The notes under the pieces were generated by a model. The model was given only the letters and a program-made list of their open reading frames with translations, was not told the origin of the DNA and ran no database searches. The position numbers and the translations under genes are program-made. A stretch of 64,000 nucleotides of DNA from Bacteroidaceae bacterium (lineage in GTDB: Bacteria; Bacteroidota; Bacteroidia; Bacteroidales; Bacteroidaceae): assembly GCA_900769465.1 (NCBI GenBank), contig CAAGGT010000110.1:11870-75869 (forward strand). The letters run 5' to 3'. Shown piece after piece: positions 57,420 through 64,000 of this stretch; the stretch's first letter is position 1; every line of letters begins with the position of its first letter.

Positions 57420-57800
57420 ATGAGCAAAGAGAAGATTTTTCTTGAATACACTCTCAAAGGCAGTGCTGTGATGATTTGGAAATATATCGGAACAACTGCC
57501 GGTTTATCCCCTTGGTTTGCAGATAAGGTAGAGAACTTTGACCGCACATATAATTTCTATTGGGGAAAAACTGAAAAAAAAGTGGCACATCTTGTATCGC
57601 AGAGGAACGGGGTTTATGTCAAATTCAGGTGGGAGGATGAATCTCCTACTACATTTTTCGAGATGAGAATTTCATACAATGAACTTACTCGCGAAAACAC
57701 TCTCGAAATAACGGATTTTGCCGATAAAGGAGAGGTTGAAGACCAAAAGGAGTTATGGAATTCACAAATTGAAAATTTAAGGAGACAATCGGGGATGTAA
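57420..57800 (+). CDS. START-like (AHSA1/SRPBCC) domain protein
   Basis: 126 residues. The start IFLEYTLKGSAVMIWKYIGTTAGLSPWFADKV is typical of the small Bacteroidetes START-like family, followed by YNFYWGKTEKKVAHLV, FRWEDE and a C-terminal helix LWNSQIENLRRQSG. The fold forms a deep hydrophobic pocket for lipids or other ligands; the ligand is unknown. It is cytoplasmic (no signal). The gene precedes the LptF/LptG-type gene, so a lipid link is possible but unproven. Confidence 0.82.
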   Translation: MSKEKIFLEYTLKGSAVMIWKYIGTTAGLSPWFADKVENFDRTYNFYWGKTEKKVAHLVSQRNGVYVKFRWEDESPTTFFEMRISYNELTRENTLEITDFADKGEVEDQKELWNSQIENLRRQSGM

Positions 57801-57835
57801 TGGGATTTTTTTTCCTTATAAACCAAAAAATATGC

Positions 57836-57900
57836 TAAATTTGCACAGGAAACTGTAATGTCCGTTTGAAATTACAGATTTCCTGTGCTTTATATATTTG
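57836..57900 (+). promoter_or_regulatory. Two -7 boxes flanking a strong hairpin before the LptF/G gene
   Basis: TAAATTTG (57836-57843) and TATATTTG (57893-57900) both match the -7 consensus. For the second, TTTG at 57865-57868 in the hairpin loop gives a 24-base spacer. Between them is a 17-pair hairpin (57843-57852 with 57879-57888, 57853-57859 with 57871-57877, one bulged A, 11-base loop) followed by TTTAT. The hairpin can end the START-gene transcript while the second promoter restarts. Confidence 0.5.
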
Positions 57901-57942
57901 GATAACATTTTAAAACGGCAAGGTTCAGCGCATCAGAATAAT

Positions 57943-59865
57943 ATGAAATTTCCCAGGTTTTACATAAAAAAGTTGGATATTTTCATTATAAAGGCATTTT
58001 TGAAAAATTTGATGGCGACCTTCTTTATCTGCCTTTTCATATTCATTATCCAACTGTTGTGGCAATGGATAGATGATTTTATAGGCAAGGGACTTGATAT
58101 GTCCATCGTTGCAAAATTCTTTATGTTGGGTTCGGTGTCACTCATTTCCAAAGCTTTTCCTTTGGCAATATTGCTTGCAGCATTGATGACATTCGGTAAC
58201 TTTGGAGAGAAATTCGAACTCCTTGCAATTAAAGCCGCAGGAATTCCACTTATAAGGACCATAACCCCGCTGGTCATTTGCTGTGCAATATTCGGGGGAG
58301 TTTCGTTCTTTTTCCAGAATTATGTAACCCCAAAAGCACAGATGAAACTGTTGAGGATGATGTACTCCATTAAACAGACTTCTCCTGAAAGTGACATTGT
58401 AGAAAAGATTTTCTACAACAAGATCGATGGTTACAGCATATATGTAAACAACAAGAACTATGAAACAGGAGTTCTTTACGATGTTACAATATACGATATG
58501 TCGGCCGGGTTCGAGAAGACAAATATTCTTGTTTCAGATTCGGCTGTAATAAAGAATACCGTTGACGAGAAACACATGATACTGTCCATGTTCTCGGGAG
58601 AGCAATTCTCTAACCTTGATGAACAGAATATAAACAAGAAGAACACTCCATATCGCAGGGAAAGTTTTACAAGAAAGGATGTGATAATTGAAACCGACGG
58701 TGGCTTTGAAATGAAGGATGCCGATTTCCTGAAGACAAGAGCAGACGGCAAGAACATGAAAGAGCTTAAAACCGACATAGACTCGCTGAAGATATCAAAC
58801 GACAGTGTTGGAAGGGAGAATCTCAAGCATCTGAAACGCAACAACTACAAGGACAATATAGTCTTTAACCAGAAAGATTCCACTTTGATGATTAAAGAGA
58901 GTACACACCGTATGAATGTGGACAGCATATATAGTTCGGCTACAAAAAAATCAAAACTTATGTGGAAGAGGGATGCATTGAGAAATGTCACAAGCCTCAA
59001 GAATACATATGACATAAACGACAAGATACTACACCAGCTTGACAAGGATCTGAACAAGCACAAGATATACTGGTGGGAAAAAATAACACTTTCTTTGGGA
59101 TGTGTAATATTCCTGCTCATAGGTGCTCCTCTCGGTTCAATTGTCAGAAGAGGTGGACTTGGATATCCTATCATTATCTCGGTGGCAACATTCATTCTTT
59201 ACTACATTTTTGAGACATCGGGTTCAAAGATGGCAAGTGAAGGTGTTTGGAAAATTTGGTTCGGCTCATGGTTGAGTACAATGATTCTCGCTCCATTGGG
59301 ATTCTTCTTCACCTACCAGGCAAACCAGGATTCTGGTATACTGAAGAATGATGCCATAAAGAGCTTTTTTAAAAATATCTTTATGTTGTCCGACAAAAGA
59401 ACTGTGACAATGAAGGAGGTTGTAATAGATAATCCCGATTACGAAAAGTGTCACACACAGTTAAAGGATATATATTGCCTGGCAAAGCTTTATAAGATGA
59501 AGAACAAACTCAAACGGCTGCCGTCAATCAAAAAGGTGTTCTTCAGCAAAAAGGATGATATACTGAATACACTGAACGACGAACTTGAAAAAACAGTCGA
59601 GGAGTTGAGCAACAGCAGGTACAGAAGAATTATAGCACAGCTCAACGATATGCCAATATTGGCCATAAACCCAATATCATCACCATTCAAGAAGAAATGG
59701 GTGAATTACATAGTGATTTTTATATTACCTTTGAGCCTTTTTATATATGCGCGCTCAATAAGATTCAGAATAAAACTGTTGATAGACCTCACGAAGGTAG
59801 AGACAAGGACAAGAGAGATAATGAAAATAATAAAGAAAGAAAAACTTATAAATATAAATAAATGA
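57943..59865 (+). CDS. LptF/LptG-family permease (YjgP/YjgQ), long form
   Basis: 640 residues from the ATG at 57943. N-terminal helices ([48 protein letters not shown]) and [13 protein letters not shown] are typical of LptF/G. The jellyroll periplasmic domain is enlarged with a charged region (about 250-360). C-terminal helices include [25 protein letters not shown]. An extra tail with a last helix ([20 protein letters not shown]) extends past the usual end. It moves lipopolysaccharide out of the inner membrane with LptBC. It overlaps ribBA by 4 bases. Confidence 0.9.
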   Translation: MKFPRFYIKKLDIFIIKAFLKNLMATFFICLFIFIIQLLWQWIDDFIGKGLDMSIVAKFFMLGSVSLISKAFPLAILLAALMTFGNFGEKFELLAIKAAGIPLIRTITPLVICCAIFGGVSFFFQNYVTPKAQMKLLRMMYSIKQTSPESDIVEKIFYNKIDGYSIYVNNKNYETGVLYDVTIYDMSAGFEKTNILVSDSAVIKNTVDEKHMILSMFSGEQFSNLDEQNINKKNTPYRRESFTRKDVIIETDGGFEMKDADFLKTRADGKNMKELKTDIDSLKISNDSVGRENLKHLKRNNYKDNIVFNQKDSTLMIKESTHRMNVDSIYSSATKKSKLMWKRDALRNVTSLKNTYDINDKILHQLDKDLNKHKIYWWEKITLSLGCVIFLLIGAPLGSIVRRGGLGYPIIISVATFILYYIFETSGSKMASEGVWKIWFGSWLSTMILAPLGFFFTYQANQDSGILKNDAIKSFFKNIFMLSDKRTVTMKEVVIDNPDYEKCHTQLKDIYCLAKLYKMKNKLKRLPSIKKVFFSKKDDILNTLNDELEKTVEELSNSRYRRIIAQLNDMPILAINPISSPFKKKWVNYIVIFILPLSLFIYARSIRFRIKLLIDLTKVETRTREIMKIIKKEKLININK

Positions 59866-61082
59866 ACGGATTTAAATTGAATACAATTGAGGAGGCTCTT
59901 GATGATTTCAGAGAGGGAAAGTTCCTTATTGTTGTAGACGATGAGGACAGAGAGAATGAAGGCGATTTCATAATAGCAGCAGAAAAGATTACCCCCGAAG
60001 CGGTAAACTTTATGCTCAAGAACGGACGTGGAGTGCTGTGCGCCCCAATAACAATGTCGCGTTGCAAAGAACTTGACTTGGCTCCACAGGTGAGTTCAAA
60101 CACAAGCCTGCTTGGAACACCATTCACAGTAACAATAGACAAGGTTGAAGGTTGTTCTACAGGTGTATCCACAGCCGACCGTGCCGCAACAATCAAGGCA
60201 CTTGCTTCGCCCGACAGCAAACCCGAGACATTTGCACGTCCCGGACATATAAATCCTTTGTATGCCCAGGATAATGGTGTATTGCGCCGCGCAGGACACA
60301 CCGAGGCAAGTATTGACCTTGCACGCCTTGCAGGACTCTACCCGGCAGCCGCACTCATTGAGATTATGAACGAGGATGGTACTATGGCACGTATGCCACA
60401 GTTGGTTGAGATAGCAAAAGAGCATAACCTGAAGATAATATCAATAAAGGACCTCATTGAGTACAGATTGAAGAAAGAATCTTTGGTTGAACAGGGTGAA
60501 GAGGTTGATATGCCAACAGAATTCGGACATTTCCGCCTGATACCGTTCCGTCAGAAATCAAACGGTCTTGAACACGTTGCACTGATAAAGGGAGAATGGA
60601 ACGAAGATGAACCGATACTTGTACGTGTACACTCATCGTGCATGACAGGTGACATATTCGGTTCACAGCGTTGTGACTGCGGTTCGCAGCTGCACGAGGC
60701 AATGAAACTCATCAATGAGACCGGAAAGGGTGTTGTAGTATATCTAAACCAGGAAGGACGCGGAATTGGCCTTATGAACAAGATGCGTGCTTATAAACTG
60801 CAGGAAGAAGGAATGGATACTGTCGATGCCAATCTGTGTCTGGGATTCAAAGCCGATGAAAGAGATTACGGAGTGGGTGCCGAAATACTTCGCAAGGTTG
60901 GTGTACACAAAATGCGTCTTATCACCAATAACCCCGTCAAAAGGATTGGACTCGAGAGTTATGGACTTACCATAACAGAAATTGTGGGTATTGAAATTGA
61001 GCCCAACAACCACAACTCACGCTATCTGCATACAAAGGCCGAACGTATGGGACATACACTTCATTTCAACAATAAAAAATAA
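59862..61082 (+). CDS. ribBA: Bifunctional DHBP synthase / GTP cyclohydrolase II
   Basis: 406 residues. The N-terminal RibB domain has [12 protein letters not shown] (26-37), GVLCAPI and [15 protein letters not shown]. The C-terminal RibA domain has zinc cysteines at about 260, 271 and 273 ([19 protein letters not shown]) and the catalytic [13 protein letters not shown]. It starts both branches of riboflavin synthesis. ATGA overlap with the LptF/G-type gene. No FMN riboswitch is visible upstream, so control is through the shared transcript. Confidence 0.96.
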   Translation: MNGFKLNTIEEALDDFREGKFLIVVDDEDRENEGDFIIAAEKITPEAVNFMLKNGRGVLCAPITMSRCKELDLAPQVSSNTSLLGTPFTVTIDKVEGCSTGVSTADRAATIKALASPDSKPETFARPGHINPLYAQDNGVLRRAGHTEASIDLARLAGLYPAAALIEIMNEDGTMARMPQLVEIAKEHNLKIISIKDLIEYRLKKESLVEQGEEVDMPTEFGHFRLIPFRQKSNGLEHVALIKGEWNEDEPILVRVHSSCMTGDIFGSQRCDCGSQLHEAMKLINETGKGVVVYLNQEGRGIGLMNKMRAYKLQEEGMDTVDANLCLGFKADERDYGVGAEILRKVGVHKMRLITNNPVKRIGLESYGLTITEIVGIEIEPNNHNSRYLHTKAERMGHTLHFNNKK

Positions 61083-61099
61083 CTAACACAAATATAGAT

Positions 61100-62293
61100 A
61101 TGAACAAATTATCAGACCGCGTAAACCGATTGGCGCCATCGGCAACATTGGCAATGTCACAGAAGAGCCAGGAATTGAAAGCACAAGGCGTAGATGTTAT
61201 CAATATGAGTGTGGGTGAGCCCGATTTCAACACCCCCGATACCATAAAGGCTGCAGCAAAACAGGCTATCGATGACAACTGGTCACGCTACTCTCCTGTT
61301 CCGGGCTATCCATCATTGCGCAAGGCTATCGTTGAAAAGTTGAAGAATGAGAACGGACTTGAGTTTAAAGAGACACAGATTTCTGTGTCAAACGGTGCAA
61401 AGCAGGCTGTTTGCAACGCTATCATGGCGCTTGTAAACCCAGGTGATGAGGTTATAGTACCGGCTCCATACTGGGTGAGCTACCCCGATATGGTGAAGCT
61501 TGCCGATGGTACACCGGTCATAGTAAGCGCAGGCATAGAGCAGAACTTCAAGATAACAGGTGCCCAGCTCGAGGCAGCCATTACTCCAAAGACAAAGATG
61601 CTTATTCTTTGTTCACCATCAAACCCAACAGGTTCGGTATATACAAAGGAAGAACTCAAGGAGCTTGCCGATGTGCTTGCAAAGTATCCACAGGTGTTTG
61701 TTGTTGCCGATGAGATTTATGAACACATAAGCTATGTTGGCAAACACGAGAGTATTGCGCAGTTCGAGGAGATAAGAGAGCGTGTAATAATCATCAATGG
61801 TGTGTCAAAGGCATATGCCATGACAGGTTGGAGAATTGGTTACCTTGCTGCAGCCGAGTGGATTGTAAAGGGATGCAACAAATTACAGGGACAATACACC
61901 AGCGGACCTTGCTCTGTTTCACAGATGGCATCATTGGAGGCCTACACAGGTTCACAGGAGCCGGTTGAGGAGATGCGACAGGCATTCCAGCGTCGCCGCG
62001 ACCTCATTGTGAAGCTTGCAAAGGAGATTCCCGGTCTTGAGGTAAACGTTCCCGAGGGTGCATTCTACTTGTTCCCAAAATGCAGTTCATTCTATGGTAA
62101 GAGCTACAACGGAACAGTTATCAACAATAGCGACGACCTTGCAATGTACCTGTTGACCGAGGCTCACGTGGCAGCCGTTGGCGGTACATCGTTCGGAGCG
62201 CCTGAATGTTTCAGAATGAGCTACGCTACAAGCGACGAGAATATCATTGAAGCTATACGCCGCATTAAAGAGGCGCTTGCTAAGTTGCAGTAA
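61100..62293 (+). CDS. Aspartate aminotransferase (class I/II, Iγ type)
   Basis: 397 residues. SVGEPDFNTP near 35, YWVSYPDM, LCSPSNPTGSVY, VVADEIYEHI, and the PLP lysine at about 237 in GVSKAYAMTGWRIGY. An Arg in CFRMSYATSD near the C-terminus binds the substrate carboxylate. It interconverts aspartate and oxaloacetate with glutamate; this subgroup may also accept prephenate. It is co-directional with ribBA (17-base gap). Confidence 0.93.
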   Translation: MNKLSDRVNRLAPSATLAMSQKSQELKAQGVDVINMSVGEPDFNTPDTIKAAAKQAIDDNWSRYSPVPGYPSLRKAIVEKLKNENGLEFKETQISVSNGAKQAVCNAIMALVNPGDEVIVPAPYWVSYPDMVKLADGTPVIVSAGIEQNFKITGAQLEAAITPKTKMLILCSPSNPTGSVYTKEELKELADVLAKYPQVFVVADEIYEHISYVGKHESIAQFEEIRERVIIINGVSKAYAMTGWRIGYLAAAEWIVKGCNKLQGQYTSGPCSVSQMASLEAYTGSQEPVEEMRQAFQRRRDLIVKLAKEIPGLEVNVPEGAFYLFPKCSSFYGKSYNGTVINNSDDLAMYLLTEAHVAAVGGTSFGAPECFRMSYATSDENIIEAIRRIKEALAKLQ

Positions 62294-62307
62294 GAAATTT
62301 ATTTTAA

Positions 62308-62351
62308 AAGGTTACCTCATATCTTTTATTATACGATATTGTGGTAACCTT
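62308..62351 (+). terminator. Terminator after the aminotransferase gene
   Basis: AAGGTTACC (62308-62316) pairs with GGTAACCTT (62343-62351), and an inner ATATC/GATAT helix stacks inside. The right arm is followed by ATTTATTTATT. Confidence 0.7.
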
Positions 62352-62370
62352 ATTTATTTATTCATAAATT

Positions 62371-62838
62371 ATGAAAAAGATACTATTAATCTTAGCTGTT
62401 ATATTCTCATTGCCGACATTTGCCGACCACCATCTGGTAATAGAGATGAACGATACAAAAAAACATAGTTATTCATTGGAAGATAATCCAGTAATAAGTT
62501 TCGAAAATGACATACTAATTATAAAAACCGATAAGATAGAACTTTCCTATCCAATATCGGATATTGTAAAATACTATTTCATTAAAGAAGATGATACAGC
62601 TATAAGTTCTGTAAATGGTGATGTAAACAATATACATTTCAATTATACCAACCCCGATTTTTTATTGATTGAAGGTATTACAAGTGAAGATAACGTGAAT
62701 GTATATGAAATCAACGGAAGAACTTGCCATGTAGATATTATAAGAAACAACAATAGTGTCACTGTTGAATTAAAGCCACTGCCCCAAGGTGTATATTTGG
62801 TAAAGGTAAATAATCATTCATTCAAACTTATAAGATGA
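62371..62838 (+). CDS. Small secreted protein with sorting-domain-like C-terminus
   Basis: 155 residues. The signal peptide (KKILLILAVIFSLPTFA) is followed by a short beta-rich part (NPVISFENDILIIKTDKIELSYPISDIVKYYF), a pattern frequent in Bacteroidales secreted proteins. A C-terminal module (NVNVYEINGRTCHVDI to PQGVYLVKVNNHSFKLI) looks like a type A (Por) sorting domain. There is almost no passenger between the two. It overlaps the SusD-like gene by 4 bases (ATGA). Its function is unknown; it probably works with the SusD-like protein. Confidence 0.65.
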   Translation: MKKILLILAVIFSLPTFADHHLVIEMNDTKKHSYSLEDNPVISFENDILIIKTDKIELSYPISDIVKYYFIKEDDTAISSVNGDVNNIHFNYTNPDFLLIEGITSEDNVNVYEINGRTCHVDIIRNNNSVTVELKPLPQGVYLVKVNNHSFKLIR

Positions 62839-64000
62839 TAAAAAGGATATTTTTTTCTTTTGTAGTATTATTGACAATGTCGGTAAATGCACAGATTACA
62901 GACACTGTAAAAGTAATGAATATACATACAATATATGACTATGTAGAAAAAAATGAGATCTCAAACATCAGTCAGATTAATTTTTATGATAATTATATGT
63001 GCGTCTCTAACAAATATATTTATATAGACCGCATAGACTATGTTGATTTCAGTGAAAAGGTCTATCATGACAAGATAAATGTTACACCCGAAATTTATAA
63101 TAGGAATTTAACTCAAGATGAAGTCCTTGAGGCTTTTGAACACTTTAGTCAAAACCGTTATTTAAATAATTGTTTAGCCGGCATATACATGATGCGCGGC
63201 GGCAAGGAGGGACAATTGCCAGGTGGCCACGCTTACCAGTGCCAGTACAGCTTTGGAACCGACTTGTATGCACAGTATTTTACAGTACCACATAAAGACT
63301 TTATGTATGGAACACATACATCCACATACGATGTTTCAGATTTCAATAACACACCTTTACTCAGTTATAATATGGTAAAGGAAGCTTTTATGCCAGCATT
63401 GAATGATACTGTGATAAACAACATCCCTGAAATAAAGGCCATCATATTATTATATTACTGTATCTCAGCACAGGAAAATGCCGACCTGTCGGGACCATAT
63501 TCATATGTGGATGATGTTCTTGATAAGTTATCCACTACAAAATACGATGGACTCAAAAGTATATATTACAATATAGTAAATTCATTGGACAACATAATAG
63601 CTTGTCTTGAAAATTATGAGACACGCCCCGATTGGTATAAGGAGCTTATTCAGAACATTGTTTTGGAGAACTTTGCAACCGGATATAACCTGATGGCCGG
63701 TGATATAAGCCTTGATTCATACATCAAATTGGCAAACTCCCTGAAGTTGCGTATGGCAATGCATATTGTAAAGGTTGAACCGGAGACAGCACAGAGATGG
63801 GCTGAGGAGGCTGTGGAAAGTGGTGTTATTGAAAATGTATATGAGCAGCATGGTATTTTCCCTATGATTTATAGTTTCTACCACCCGCTTGCAAATATTT
63901 CAAACGGTTGGGGCGACCTTCGCCTGTGTGCTTCGTTCGAGAGCCTCATGATGAGTCTTGACCACCCATATGCAAAATACCTGTTCTTGCCAAATGCTTA
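62835..64000 (+). CDS. SusD/RagB-like protein, cut by the window end
   Basis: An open frame of 388 codons from the ATG at 62835 to the last base with no stop. Signal peptide MIKRIFFSFVVLLTMSVNAQ; no lipobox cysteine, unlike normal SusD. About 70 residues precede the SusD-type domain (ISNISQINFYDN, YIDRIDYVDFSEK). SusD features are LLSYNMVKEAFMPALND, IIACLENYETRPDWYKELI, and the strong family motif SLKLRMAMHIVKVEPETAQRWAEEAV with SGVIEN. SusD proteins bind glycans at the outer membrane with a SusC transporter. No SusC lies upstream here. Confidence 0.7.
   Translation, partial: MIKRIFFSFVVLLTMSVNAQITDTVKVMNIHTIYDYVEKNEISNISQINFYDNYMCVSNKYIYIDRIDYVDFSEKVYHDKINVTPEIYNRNLTQDEVLEAFEHFSQNRYLNNCLAGIYMMRGGKEGQLPGGHAYQCQYSFGTDLYAQYFTVPHKDFMYGTHTSTYDVSDFNNTPLLSYNMVKEAFMPALNDTVINNIPEIKAIILLYYCISAQENADLSGPYSYVDDVLDKLSTTKYDGLKSIYYNIVNSLDNIIACLENYETRPDWYKELIQNIVLENFATGYNLMAGDISLDSYIKLANSLKLRMAMHIVKVEPETAQRWAEEAVESGVIENVYEQHGIFPMIYSFYHPLANISNGWGDLRLCASFESLMMSLDHPYAKYLFLPNA

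Noticed and set aside
1..64000. CRISPR arrays, insertion sequences, prophage, integrases, replication origin, riboswitches
   Set aside because: I looked for regular direct repeats, terminal inverted repeats, transposase motifs, DnaA-box clusters and the common riboswitch cores (including before ribBA, metF, purH and metG) and found none I could support.

Overview
The window looks like the chromosome of a Bacteroidales bacterium (Bacteroidaceae or Prevotellaceae type; the genus cannot be fixed by eye). Five things point there. Promoters follow the Bacteroidetes pattern TTTG, then 19-22 bases, then TAnnTTTG. Shine-Dalgarno sites are absent. Phylum-typical genes are present (GldH, DUF2723 and YfhO membrane proteins, RicT-like PSP1 protein, BspA-type LRR protein, SusD-like protein, PepSY-like protein). 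Signal peptidase I and RodA have enlarged, lineage-typical forms. The succinate dehydrogenase/fumarate reductase order is C-A-B with a single cytochrome b subunit. No phage, insertion sequence, CRISPR array or integrative element was recognised.

Layout. 0-9.4 kb: YbdG-like channel, small lipoprotein, priA, a DUF2723 glycosyltransferase-like protein, a polysaccharide deacetylase and queG. 9.4-18.5 kb: nadB, then a purH-mreB-mreC-mreD-mrdA-rodA run that holds the whole cell-elongation machine. 18.5-22.2 kb (minus): metF-holB-ricT-gldH. 22.3-26.6 kb (minus): acyltransferase, then dapB-lepB-wbqC. 26.8-37.5 kb: metG followed by a flippase, two GT4-like glycosyltransferases, a YfhO protein, a GT2 enzyme and pepP, probably a surface-glycan or protein O-glycosylation locus. 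37.5-41.8 kb: fabK (minus), a small membrane protein, and the anaerobic ribonucleotide reductase pair nrdD-nrdG.

41.8-45.7 kb is the most accessory-looking part. It has a frameshifted Fib_succ_major-type pseudogene, an orphan C-terminal coding fragment, a 744-residue BspA-like LRR protein, and a strongly structured intergenic RNA candidate of about 255 nt with its own promoter and terminator. 45.7-50.6 kb: a histidine kinase/response regulator pair, RNase R, and a secreted PepSY-like protein whose promoter carries the same 11-bp-period repeats at the same distance as the promoter of the two-component operon. 50.7-54.2 kb (minus): sdhC-sdhA-sdhB. 54.4-57.2 kb: a GPH-family sugar transporter, an unknown predicted outer-membrane barrel, and a CAU-anticodon tRNA. 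57.4-62.3 kb: START-like protein, LptF/LptG-type permease, ribBA, aspartate aminotransferase. 62.4-64 kb: a secreted sorting-domain-like protein overlapping a SusD-like gene cut by the window end.

Together the genes describe an anaerobic, fumarate-respiring, glycan-using gut-type bacterium: class III RNR, fumarate reductase, NadB, FabK, and surface carbohydrate assembly and uptake. The two observations I consider most worth following are the shared regulatory architecture linking the two-component system to the PepSY-like gene, and the structured RNA next to the LRR gene.
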